This document shows, in pieces, positions 1-6,623 of a DNA stretch of 12,673 nucleotides. Numbering within the stretch: position 1 is the first letter of the stretch; the number at the start of each line of letters is the position of its first letter. The DNA is taken from NCBI GenBank assembly GCA_900557255.1, contig USSA01000082.1:1-12673 (forward strand). Reading direction: 5' to 3'. The notes beneath the pieces are model-generated. The model saw nothing but the letters and a program-made list of their open reading frames with translations. It had not been told where the DNA came from and searched no databases. This DNA is from an uncultured Prevotella sp. Lineage in GTDB: Bacteria; Bacteroidota; Bacteroidia; Bacteroidales; Bacteroidaceae. The translations under genes were made by a program, and so were the position numbers.

Positions 1-359
1 GGCTGCGGTGCATCCTTCGGATAGATACAGGTAGAGCCTAAGAAGAGCAGCTTCTTCACACCATGACTGTAAGCATTGCTGATGACATTACATTGCATCT
101 TCATGTTCTGCATGATGAAGTCGGCGCGGTAGAGTGAATTGGCCATGATGCCACCCACAAAAGCAGCAGCTAAGACCACAGCATCCGGACGCTCCTCATC
201 GAAGAATTTCTGAACGGCATATTGGTCGGTCAGGTCCAGTTCCTTATGCGAACGGCCCACTAAGTTATTGTAACCACGTTTCTTCAAATTGTTCCAAATA
301 GCGGAACCCACCAAGCCATGATGCCCAGCAATGTAAATCTTACTATCCTTACTCAACAT
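1..359 (-). CDS. fcl: GDP-L-fucose synthase, N-terminal part (runs off the left edge)
   Basis: This gene encodes the NADPH-dependent epimerase/reductase that converts GDP-4-keto-6-deoxy-D-mannose to GDP-L-fucose in the cytosol, supplying fucose for surface glycans. Translating the minus strand from the ATG at 359 gives about 119 residues. They include the Rossmann nucleotide-binding loop GHHGLVGS at residues 12-19 and the segment FLGSTCIYP at 107-114, whose Ser109 matches the first member of the short-chain dehydrogenase/reductase Ser-Tyr-Lys triad. The segment AAFVGGIMAN is also typical of the family. The Tyr and Lys of the triad would lie beyond the window edge. The full enzyme is usually about 310-360 aa, so roughly one third is visible. 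The start fits a promoter about 40 bp upstream, and the gene diverges from the lipoprotein gene at 498. In this phylum gmd (GDP-mannose dehydratase) is often adjacent, but that side is not visible. Confidence 0.93.
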   Translation of the reverse strand, partial: MLSKDSKIYIAGHHGLVGSAIWNNLKKRGYNNLVGRSHKELDLTDQYAVQKFFDEERPDAVVLAAAFVGGIMANSLYRADFIMQNMKMQCNVISNAYSHGVKKLLFLGSTCIYPKDAPQ

Positions 360-396
360 TTTTACATCAAAAATTTAAGTTATTATTTTCTCCGTG

Positions 397-427
397 CAAA
401 ATTACGATTTTTCTCTCAAAGAATAAA
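397..427 (-). promoter_or_regulatory. Bacteroidetes-type promoter of the fucose synthase gene
   Basis: On the minus strand a TAATTTTG -7 box (397-404) lies 19 bp downstream of TTTA (424-427), a one-base variant of the -33 TTTG box. It points at the ATG at 359 and gives a leader of about 30 nt. It lies back to back with the plus-strand promoter at 445-475. Confidence 0.6.
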
Positions 428-444
428 AAGTTTTAGGGATTTAT

Positions 445-475
445 TTTGTATTTATCGCAATTTGATGTATCTTTG
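445..475 (+). promoter_or_regulatory. Bacteroidetes-type promoter of the lipoprotein gene
   Basis: TTTG (445-448) and TATCTTTG (468-475) are separated by 19 bp, an exact match to the Bacteroidetes TTTG-N19-21-TAnnTTTG consensus. Transcription would begin near 480, only about 18 nt before the ATG at 498. This excludes the upstream in-frame start at 318. Confidence 0.75.
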
Positions 476-497
476 CACTACAAAAGGAATAAACATA

Positions 498-1331
498 ATG
501 AAAATCAAGACATTTTTAATCATCGGATTTGCCACTTTGGCCATGCTTTCCTGCCATCGTGGTCCCAAGCCACCGGTATCTCAGCAGAACTTGCCCATCA
601 GCATGTCAAAACCAGCCAAGGGCGACAAAGCTATCTACGGACTTGCCTGCATGGGATGCACAGACTCCGTAATAATCATGCTCCCCAATCAGGGCGGCGA
701 TCCTGTAAAATATAATATTCTCGAAGCCAACCGCAACCGTCAGGTATTTGGCAATATCGAGGTTGGCGACTGGATCTGCATCATCCCTGCCAAGGAAAAG
801 AATAAGGCAAGCATGGTCATCGACCTCGACAAACTGAAAGCCACCTGGACCTATCAGGTGATGCCTCATCTCAGAGATGTCACCCACCTCTCCAAGAGGC
901 AGCAGCAGCGCATTCTCGCCAATATGCCCGACAGCATCGTGGAAACCTACATGATTCCGCGCGAATACGGATTTACGCTCAAGCGAATGGGAGAAGCACG
1001 CTCCGTGGGAATGGTGGCGACCAACAGTTCGGTAGAGGATGACAGTCCTGTGGAATATCCTAAAGTTCCCCTTTACACAGAGTGGCATGCTTACAACGGC
1101 AAGCTGATCTTAGTGAAAGGAAGATATGAGTTTAACAATGTCGTTTTCAACGAGAAGACCAGCTACGACACGCTTTCTTTCGTCTATATGAAGGATGATT
1201 CGCTCGCTCTCCGTGATTCTTGGGGCAATATCCAGAGCTATCACCGCAAGGCCAATGCGCGGACTGCCAATGCCGCAGCCCAGAAAGCAGCCCAGAAAGC
1301 AGCGGAAAAATTCAAGGAAGAACTCAAATAA
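498..1331 (+). CDS. Lipoprotein of unknown function, 277 aa
   Basis: I do not recognise this family. The ATG at 498 begins a classical lipoprotein signal peptide: MKIK, a hydrophobic stretch, then the lipobox AMLSC with the lipid-modified Cys at residue 17. The mature protein should therefore be anchored to a membrane, most likely the outer membrane in this phylum. A first part (roughly residues 40-100) has alternating beta-type hydrophobicity and a GLACMGCTD motif with two further cysteines. The middle is charged and helical, with a Q-rich SKRQQQR stretch. The C-terminus ends in an Ala/Lys coiled-coil-like tail with two AAQK repeats. The frame stays open upstream to 318, but that stretch overlaps the divergent promoters and the fucose synthase 5' end, and the promoter places the transcript start near 480. 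The gene converges on the HAD phosphatase with a 49-bp gap. No partner suggests a role. Confidence 0.85.
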   Translation: MKIKTFLIIGFATLAMLSCHRGPKPPVSQQNLPISMSKPAKGDKAIYGLACMGCTDSVIIMLPNQGGDPVKYNILEANRNRQVFGNIEVGDWICIIPAKEKNKASMVIDLDKLKATWTYQVMPHLRDVTHLSKRQQQRILANMPDSIVETYMIPREYGFTLKRMGEARSVGMVATNSSVEDDSPVEYPKVPLYTEWHAYNGKLILVKGRYEFNNVVFNEKTSYDTLSFVYMKDDSLALRDSWGNIQSYHRKANARTANAAAQKAAQKAAEKFKEELK

Positions 1332-1380
1332 AGTTCATGCGTTCATCGCTTGAAATCTGAGAGAAATCCTTGAAACAATA

Positions 1381-2076
1381 CTAAACGAGATGGAGAATTT
1401 CCGAAAAATGAGTAATACGACGGAGGCGTTCATGTTCGAACTCCTCCGTTTTTTCATGCGCCCATATCGTATGAAATGGGATATGAATGGCAGAAGCTCC
1501 TATCTTGAGAGCAGGCGCAATGTCGCTCTTGAAACTGTTGCCCACCATCACCAATTCCTCCGGCAGCACGCCCAACTCACGACAAAGTCGGCGATAAGCT
1601 TCCGGTTTCTTGTCGCTCACGATGCTCACCACATCAAAATATCGCTGCAGTCCCGATCGCCAGAGTTTATTCTCCTGATCCTGCAGTTCGCCCTTGGTAA
1701 AGACCGCCAACTTATATTCCGTCTTTCTGAGTTTTGCCAAAGTCTCCTCCACCTCTTCGAGCGGTTTGGCATCCAGTCTCAGCAGCGTCTTTCCCAATTC
1801 CACCGCTCTCCCTATCACACGGGCAGGCACCTTTCCTTCGCTCACCTTGATGGCATTTTCCACTAATGAGATGGTGAACGCCTTGACGCCATATCCCAAG
1901 TCCTCCATATTTTCCCCTTCCGTCTCAAAGAGCGCAGCAGAGATTTCCTCCTTGCTTCCATAGTCAGAAAGCAAGTCACAGTACTCAGCCTCCACTTCCT
2001 CGAAGTAAGTCTGCAAGGCCCAGAGGGTGTCGTCGGCATCAAAAGCGATTGCCTTGATATGATCCAGTTTTTTCAT
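1381..2076 (-). CDS. HAD-superfamily hydrolase (phosphatase), 231 aa
   Basis: This is a cytosolic haloacid-dehalogenase-fold phosphohydrolase. All four HAD motifs are visible: motif I FDADDTLW with nucleophile Asp13 and acid/base Asp15, motif II VFTKG (Thr127), the motif III lysine in SDKKPEA (Lys156/157), and motif IV GNSFKSD (179-185, Asp185). The inserted helical cap between motifs I and II resembles class I enzymes of the YjjG/phosphoglycolate phosphatase kind, but the substrate cannot be told. The frame is open up to 2169. I chose the ATG at 2076 (MKKLDHIK) because a promoter at 2140-2170 starts transcription near 2133, and because the extra N-terminal residues translate only the short DNA repeats at 2077-2121. 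Length then fits the family (about 220-240 aa). It is monocistronic as far as visible and converges on the lipoprotein gene. Confidence 0.88.
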   Translation of the reverse strand: MKKLDHIKAIAFDADDTLWALQTYFEEVEAEYCDLLSDYGSKEEISAALFETEGENMEDLGYGVKAFTISLVENAIKVSEGKVPARVIGRAVELGKTLLRLDAKPLEEVEETLAKLRKTEYKLAVFTKGELQDQENKLWRSGLQRYFDVVSIVSDKKPEAYRRLCRELGVLPEELVMVGNSFKSDIAPALKIGASAIHIPFHTIWAHEKTEEFEHERLRRITHFSEILHLV

Positions 2077-2121
2077 ATTTCTCATTTCTAATTTCTCATT
2101 TCTGATTTGTAATTTCTCATT
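2077..2121. repeat. Short degenerate tandem repeat in the HAD gene leader
   Basis: On the minus strand, units close to AGAAATGAGAAATTA recur about three times immediately upstream of the HAD start codon. If translated they would read NEKLxxRNEKLEMRN. Such arrays are scattered through Bacteroidetes genomes and often get translated into wrong N-termini. Here the array forms most of the roughly 57-nt 5' leader, and its last GAGAAAT sits where a ribosome-binding site would be. Confidence 0.7.
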
Positions 2122-2139
2122 ATATAAGAACCCCATCTG

Positions 2140-2170
2140 CAAAAATAATACTTTTCCCCGAACTGACAAA
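2140..2170 (-). promoter_or_regulatory. Bacteroidetes-type promoter of the HAD phosphatase gene
   Basis: On the minus strand TTTG (2167-2170) and TATTTTTG (2140-2147) are separated by 19 bp, fitting the consensus exactly. The predicted start near 2133 rules out the in-frame ATG at 2169 and makes the one at 2136 impossible or leaderless at best. This supports the start at 2076. Confidence 0.7.
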
Positions 2171-2287
2171 GAAAAACGCGCAACAATCTGCTAAAAGCGA
2201 CTGCTGCACGTCCGTCATTCATTCAATCTTAATAGAGAATTACTTTTCAGAAACAAAAGTTATTATTTATATCAGAATATGATCTCT

Positions 2288-3349
2288 TTAGAAACGAGTC
2301 ATAAACTCTACTACAATCTTGTCCTTCTCAGAAGTCTTTGCCACACCACCGTTGCGATAGAAATACTTCTCGTAGTTGATACGGATGTCAGAGATGAAAG
2401 GCTTGGCAAGACTGAGCGTCACACCACCAGTCACACGATGACGCTTATAGTCGTTGATTTTCAACACGCCAGGGTCCTCATCCGTAGCCCCATATCGGGT
2501 GCCATCACTGTGGTCGCTCATGAAATCATATCTTGCCAAAGGCGAAACCTTTCTGATGAGACTCTTGGGATTAGCCACCGGAATATCATAGCATACGAAA
2601 CCATCGAATGCATGAACATCGTGAAAGGCATCCTTGCTGTAATGCTTGTAAAGATACTCAGCCTCAGCAATGAAACCACCCTTGTGGAAAGTGATACCGC
2701 CATCATACATCGTTACCGTAACATCAGATGGCTTGATCTTCTGGGTACTCAACACCAGGTTGACATTCGGAAAGAGGAACTGAGCCTTGGCAGAATAGTT
2801 GATGCCCTTGGTCCAGTAATCCTTCTGGTTTGTCAAGCCCGAACCATTGAAGATACCGGCATTCACCACGATTGGGAAACCTATATTCCAGGTGTATCCG
2901 ATTTCGGCACCCACATCGCGCACGTTGCCTACCTGCTTGGCGATGAACGAGCGGTTGGCGAAGTACTGCTGATGAGGAGAACGGTGAGCATCAATAGTGA
3001 ATGGCACGCGTTCCTGACCGATGGTAAGCTGCAGTGTTTTCCAAGGCTTGATGCGGGTATAAGCGTCGAGCATCTTAATCTTACCCTCATCACAGAGATC
3101 AATCTCAGCCTTATAACTAACCTCCTTTGTTACATTTCCTGCTACATTGATACGGGCCGTACGCACCTCAAATCGTCCCTCCCCTTCTTCGGTTTGGTAT
3201 TCATACTTAGAACGGATGGTTCCACCTATCTTCATAGTCTTTACGAATTCAGGCGCATCGTTTCCAAGAGAACTCTTTTCTGAGTTTTGGGCATTCATTC
3301 CCATCGACACCATAGCGAGTGCCATCAACAGATACGTTTTCTTCTTCAT
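2288..3349 (-). CDS. Outer-membrane porin, phosphate-selective porin O/P-like, 353 aa
   Basis: This is an outer-membrane beta-barrel protein, probably admitting phosphate or other anions. A signal peptide (MKKKTYLLMALAMVSMGMNA, cleaved before QN) is followed by amphipathic beta strands with conserved-looking pieces such as GGTIRSKYEYQ, RFEVRTARINVAGNV, EIDLCDEGKIKMLDAYTRIKPW and GQERVPFTID. The chain ends in EFMTRF, a terminal aromatic residue as expected for barrel insertion by the BAM complex. The order (short N-terminal strand, 'RFEVRTARI', 'DAY', then 'GQ.RVPF') resembles the phosphate-selective porin O and P family. Family assignment is from memory of these motifs; transported substrate is inferred. 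The gene is divergent from the LRR-ppk-ppx unit across an intergenic region with Pho-box-like repeats, which supports a phosphate role. No clear terminator follows the stop. Confidence 0.82.
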   Translation of the reverse strand: MKKKTYLLMALAMVSMGMNAQNSEKSSLGNDAPEFVKTMKIGGTIRSKYEYQTEEGEGRFEVRTARINVAGNVTKEVSYKAEIDLCDEGKIKMLDAYTRIKPWKTLQLTIGQERVPFTIDAHRSPHQQYFANRSFIAKQVGNVRDVGAEIGYTWNIGFPIVVNAGIFNGSGLTNQKDYWTKGINYSAKAQFLFPNVNLVLSTQKIKPSDVTVTMYDGGITFHKGGFIAEAEYLYKHYSKDAFHDVHAFDGFVCYDIPVANPKSLIRKVSPLARYDFMSDHSDGTRYGATDEDPGVLKINDYKRHRVTGGVTLSLAKPFISDIRINYEKYFYRNGGVAKTSEKDKIVVEFMTRF

Positions 3350-3453
3350 TTTTACCTTATTATATATATAGCATAATTGATTGTTAACAACAAGAAAGCA
3401 ATCCCGTTATGAATTGAAATTCAACAAGATGCCATTCTATTTCTTTTCGGCTG

Positions 3454-3485
3454 CAAAGATAAGGAGAAAATGTTTCTTTCACAAA
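3454..3485 (-). promoter_or_regulatory. Bacteroidetes-type promoter of the porin gene
   Basis: On the minus strand TTTG (3482-3485) and TATCTTTG (3454-3461) are 20 bp apart. The start near 3447 gives a leader of about 98 nt before the porin ATG at 3349, the longest leader of the promoters recognised here. The nearest TGTAAC half-site ends 8 bp upstream of the -33 box. Confidence 0.72.
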
Positions 3486-3493
3486 ACATAAGT

Positions 3494-3510
3494 GTTACAA
3501 ATATGTTACA
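3494..3510 (-). promoter_or_regulatory. Pho-box-like operator facing the porin promoter
   Basis: Two GTTACA hexamers on the plus strand (3494-3499 and 3505-3510; TGTAAC on the minus strand) are spaced exactly 11 bp start to start. They sit just upstream of the porin -33 box. Eleven-bp direct repeats are how PhoB/PhoP-type response regulators bind; assigning this regulator is inference. Confidence 0.5.
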
Positions 3511-3529
3511 TTGTCTGTCTATAAAGCGT

Positions 3530-3587
3530 GTAATATGATTGTAACGCCCGTAATACCGTTGTAACATCATCGTCACAAACATGTAAT
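3530..3587 (+). promoter_or_regulatory. Pho-box-like operator array facing the LRR-ppk-ppx unit
   Basis: Six half-sites lie on the plus strand: GTAAT 3530, GTAAC 3541, GTAAT 3550, GTAAC 3561, GTCAC 3572 and GTAAT 3583. Spacings are 11, 9, 11, 11 and 11 bp. The last half-site ends about 9 bp before the expected -33 position, matching the arrangement on the porin side. The array resembles tandem Pho boxes (E. coli half-site TGTCATA, B. subtilis TTAACA, both in 11-bp phase). Confidence 0.5.
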
Positions 3588-3592
3588 CATCT

Positions 3593-3627
3593 TTTCGCTC
3601 CAGTTTAAAAATATCGCCGTACCTTTG
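3593..3627 (+). promoter_or_regulatory. Promoter of the LRR-ppk-ppx unit with a poor -33 box
   Basis: A good -7 box TACCTTTG lies at 3620-3627, but no TTTG occurs 19-21 bp upstream; only TTTTCG at 3592-3597 is near. A weak -33 box next to an activator-like repeat array suggests an activator-dependent promoter. The start near 3633 gives a leader of about 30 nt. Confidence 0.6.
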
Positions 3628-3662
3628 CAACCGAAAAAAAATACAATTAACATATATGATTT

Positions 3663-4397
3663 ATGAAGGAAAATAAAAAAGCGATTTTGGATATTCTTAA
3701 GAAGAAATCCAAGAAAGACGGTAAGTTTGAAAACTTGGTTCTCAACCTCGCCTTACAGAAGATTGACAGCGATAACTTTGAGTTTGACGGTGAGGCAGTC
3801 TATACCGCCGACAAGAAGCGCTTGGTTTACTACATGAACCATGATGCCAGTTTTACGATTCCTGAGGGAGTAGAGATTATCGGAGAGATGGCTTTCCGTG
3901 GCAAGAAACAATTGGCTCATGTCATCATCCCTAGTACCGTGAAGGAGATTGAACATGATGCATTCTATGATTGTGATGAATTGGATAACATTTATGTACC
4001 TGCCAGCGTGAAAGCTATCAGAGCATACGCTTTCGCAGAATGCGACAAACTGAAGAAGATTACTTTCGCAGGAACTCCAGAAAAGTTGAGCCGTCATACT
4101 TTCGATGACTGCGACCTGTTGCACGACATCATCGTTCCTGCCGGCAGCAGCAAGTTCTTCCGTAAAGAGCTTCACTTTATCGACGGAGATACTGATTTCC
4201 TCATTCTGGAAGTACCAGGCAAAGACTCTAAAGAACCTTCTAAGAACAAGAAGGACGAGAAAGTTTCTGAAAAGAAAGCTGACTTAGAGAAGAATGAAAA
4301 GACTTCTGAAAAGAAAGCTGACTTAGAGAAGAAGGAAACTGCTCCAGAAAAGAAAGTTGAAAAAAAGAATAAGAAAGAGACTACAAAAATAAAATAA
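3663..4397 (+). CDS. BspA-type leucine-rich-repeat protein with a lysine/glutamate-rich tail, 244 aa
   Basis: Function unknown. Residues 1-60 are charged and carry no signal peptide, so the protein is probably cytosolic. Residues about 62-160 hold three to four BspA-like (LRR_5) repeats; recurring pieces are FTIPEGVEIIGEMAF, VIIPSTVKEIEHDAF, IYVPASVKAIRAYAF and IIVPAGS. Most LRR_5 proteins of this phylum are secreted, so a cytosolic one is unusual. From residue 187 the last 58 residues include 22 lysines, with many Glu, Ser and Asp, and contain a 13-residue repeat: SEKKADLEKNEKT, SEKKADLEKKETA, PEKKVEKKNKKET. The ATG at 3663 is chosen because an ATG at 3656 soon hits a stop. The gene is first in the unit with ppk (113-bp gap, no clear promoter or terminator) and ppx. 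A role in binding or localising polyphosphate is inference from the basic tail and neighbours. Confidence 0.85.
   Translation: MKENKKAILDILKKKSKKDGKFENLVLNLALQKIDSDNFEFDGEAVYTADKKRLVYYMNHDASFTIPEGVEIIGEMAFRGKKQLAHVIIPSTVKEIEHDAFYDCDELDNIYVPASVKAIRAYAFAECDKLKKITFAGTPEKLSRHTFDDCDLLHDIIVPAGSSKFFRKELHFIDGDTDFLILEVPGKDSKEPSKNKKDEKVSEKKADLEKNEKTSEKKADLEKKETAPEKKVEKKNKKETTKIK
4266..4382 (+). repeat. 39-bp in-frame repeat coding the LRR protein tail
   Basis: A 29-bp core is identical at 4266-4294 and 4305-4333, a period of 39 bp (13 codons). A third, diverged copy begins at 4344 (PEKKV...). The near-identity of the first two copies suggests a recent duplication and a tail that can change length. Confidence 0.8.
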
Positions 4398-4510
4398 CCC
4401 ACAAACTTTCGAATGTGGTTCAAGAATGGACTGAAAGCCCCCAAGCCCCTACTTCAGGGCGTATGGAAAGACATTAGAAAGTTAAGTAACTCTATAATTA
4501 GCAAACGACT

Positions 4511-6556
4511 ATGACCAAAGAAGAATTACTAAAAAAGGCATACGTAGAACGCGATATCAGTTGGATGTACTTCAACCATCGCATTCTGCAGGAAGCAGAG
4601 AAAGAGTACGTACCATTGTTGGAACGTCTCTCATTCCTCGGTATTTATTCCAATAACCTTGACGAGTTCTTCCGTGTCCGCGTAGCATCACTCAACCGCA
4701 TGCTCGACCAGAAGCTCGACAAGGATACCGAACAGCAAATTAAGAAATCACTTAAAACAATAAATAAACTCAATGAATCTTATTCGAAAGAATACACTGA
4801 GGCGGTGGATACGGTTTTCCGAGAGCTTGAAGTACACAAGGTTCGCCTGCTCACCGAAGATCAGCTCAACGACGAGCAGAAGGAATTCCTTACGCAGTTC
4901 TTCTACGACAAGCTCAATGGTTCTGTCAACCCTATCTGGCTCAACGAGATAGACGACCTCTCTACCCTGGAAGACAACCGCATTTACCTTGCCGTAGAAA
5001 AGGCCGAGGATGACAAGAAGAAGAAATACGCCGTAGTAAAGGTGCCGGATAGAGTCTATGGACGCTGGGTGAAGGTACCGGCAAGCGATGGTTTCGACAA
5101 CATCATGTATCTCGATGATGTAATCAGATACTGTCTGCCTCTGGTATTCCTCGGTTTCAAGAAGAGCACCTATCGTGCCTTCAGTTTCAAGTTTACCAAG
5201 GATGCCGAAATGGAGATGGACAATGACGCCGACTTCGGAACCATGGAGAAGATTGCACTGGGTGTAAACAGCCGTAAGAAGGGTGAAGCCGTGCGCGTAA
5301 TCTACGACCAGGAGATGCCGAAGGAACTCCAGAAGAAGTTGCGTGAGCGACTGAACACCAAGGAGTTGGATGCTTCATTGGCTGGTGGCAGATACCAGAA
5401 CCACAAGGATCTGATGTCGTTCCCTGATTGCGGCCACAAGGAACTGAAGTACGAGAAGTGGGCTCCTATCATGAAGCCGGAGTTCCTTTCCAACGAGAGC
5501 ATCCTCGACCAGATTCGTGAGAAAGACCGCTTCATCCACGTACCCTACCATAGCTTCAACGGCTACATCCGTGTGCTCCGAGAGGCTGCTACCAAGCCAG
5601 AGGTAAAAGCAATCAAGACCACCCTATATCGTCTGGCAAAGGATTCAAAGGTAGTAAAGGCGCTCATCACCGCTGCCCGCAACGGCAAGAAGGTAACAGC
5701 CGTAGTAGAACTTCTGGCACGTTTCGACGAGGAGAGCAACATCAAGTGGAGCAAGCGCATGCAGGAAGAAGGCGTAAACGTAATCTTCGGTGTAGAAGGA
5801 CTGAAGATTCACTCCAAACTGCTCTATATCGAATCAAAGAAGGGCAACATCGCCTGCGTGGGAACCGGAAACTTCCACGAAGGCAATGCCAAGATCTATA
5901 CCGACTATCTGATGATGACTGCCCGTCCTAAACTGGTAAACGAGGTGGCTAAGGTATTCGATTTCATCGACCGTCCATTCTCACCATTCCGCTTCAACGA
6001 GCTCCTCGTATCTCCAAACTCCATGAAGAGCCGCATCCTGCGCATGCTCGATGCCGAAATCAAGAATGCCAACGAGGGCAAGGAAGCTTGGGTGAAGATG
6101 AAGATCAACCACATCACCGATACCGATATGGTAACCAAGCTCTATCAGGCATCGAAGGCTGGCGTGAAGATAGACATCGTGATCCGCGGCAACTGTTCAT
6201 TGGTACCAGGCATCGCCAAGCTCAGCGACAACATCCGCTGCGTGGGCATTATCGACCGCTATCTGGAGCACAGCCGTATCTTCATCTTTGCCAACGGAGG
6301 CAAGCCAAGGTACTTCATCGGTTCTGCCGACTGGATGCCAAGAAACCTCATCAACCGCATCGAGGTTCTCACCCCGGTATATGACGAGGATATGCAGGCA
6401 GACCTGCTCCGTACCATCTCCTATGGTATGAGAGATACCATGAACGGCAGAGTGGTAGATGGCAAGGGCGGCAACGAGTTTGTGGAAGGTGAGCCATTCC
6501 GCAGTCAGGAAGAACTTTATAAAGCCTACAGCGAAGAGCAAGAAGTAAACGAATAG
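4511..6556 (+). CDS. ppk1: Polyphosphate kinase 1, 681 aa
   Basis: This enzyme reversibly transfers the gamma-phosphate of ATP to inorganic polyphosphate at the inner membrane or in polyphosphate granules. The length is normal for PPK1 (about 680-720 aa). The N-terminal domain opens with ERDISWMYFNHRILQEA and PLLERLSFLGIYSNNLDEFFRVRVA, the family signature. The two phospholipase-D-like catalytic domains carry KIHSKLLYIE, with His434 matching the autophosphorylated His435 of the E. coli enzyme, and LEHSRIFIFANGG, with His587 matching its second histidine. Other expected pieces are RFIHVPYHSFNGYIRVLREAA, TLYRLAKDSKVV, GTGNFHEGNAKIYTDY and the near-terminal GSADWMPRNLINRIEV. It starts 113 bp after the LRR gene with no consensus promoter between, so cotranscription is likely, and is followed closely by ppx. 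No truncation or missing key residue is seen. Confidence 0.97.
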   Translation: MTKEELLKKAYVERDISWMYFNHRILQEAEKEYVPLLERLSFLGIYSNNLDEFFRVRVASLNRMLDQKLDKDTEQQIKKSLKTINKLNESYSKEYTEAVDTVFRELEVHKVRLLTEDQLNDEQKEFLTQFFYDKLNGSVNPIWLNEIDDLSTLEDNRIYLAVEKAEDDKKKKYAVVKVPDRVYGRWVKVPASDGFDNIMYLDDVIRYCLPLVFLGFKKSTYRAFSFKFTKDAEMEMDNDADFGTMEKIALGVNSRKKGEAVRVIYDQEMPKELQKKLRERLNTKELDASLAGGRYQNHKDLMSFPDCGHKELKYEKWAPIMKPEFLSNESILDQIREKDRFIHVPYHSFNGYIRVLREAATKPEVKAIKTTLYRLAKDSKVVKALITAARNGKKVTAVVELLARFDEESNIKWSKRMQEEGVNVIFGVEGLKIHSKLLYIESKKGNIACVGTGNFHEGNAKIYTDYLMMTARPKLVNEVAKVFDFIDRPFSPFRFNELLVSPNSMKSRILRMLDAEIKNANEGKEAWVKMKINHITDTDMVTKLYQASKAGVKIDIVIRGNCSLVPGIAKLSDNIRCVGIIDRYLEHSRIFIFANGGKPRYFIGSADWMPRNLINRIEVLTPVYDEDMQADLLRTISYGMRDTMNGRVVDGKGGNEFVEGEPFRSQEELYKAYSEEQEVNE

Positions 6557-6623
6557 TATATGTATAACAAGATTGCGGTTTTTACAGATGAAGAACAGCA
6601 AATCTTTATATAAAAAGAACAGC

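Noticed and set aside
318..497. 60-codon upstream extension of the lipoprotein frame
   Set aside because: It overlaps the divergent promoters and the 5' end of the fucose synthase gene, and would bury the lipoprotein signal peptide inside the protein.
3124..3131. Additional TGTTACA inside the porin coding region
   Set aside because: It is a single half-site with no partner at 11 bp and lies in coding sequence.
2279..3283. 334-codon plus-strand frame opposite the porin gene
   Set aside because: It is the antisense of a porin with signal peptide and terminal Phe; its translation has no recognisable motif, and no promoter precedes it.
3494..3587. CRISPR-like reading of the repeated TGTAAC units
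   Set aside because: Units are 5-7 bp with 4-6 bp gaps and occur in both directions next to promoters; this is regulator half-site geometry, not repeat-spacer structure.
4399..4420. CCACA/TGTGG hairpin between the LRR gene and ppk
   Set aside because: The stem is only 5 bp with a 10-nt loop and no T-run follows, so it is not a credible terminator; the genes are treated as one unit.
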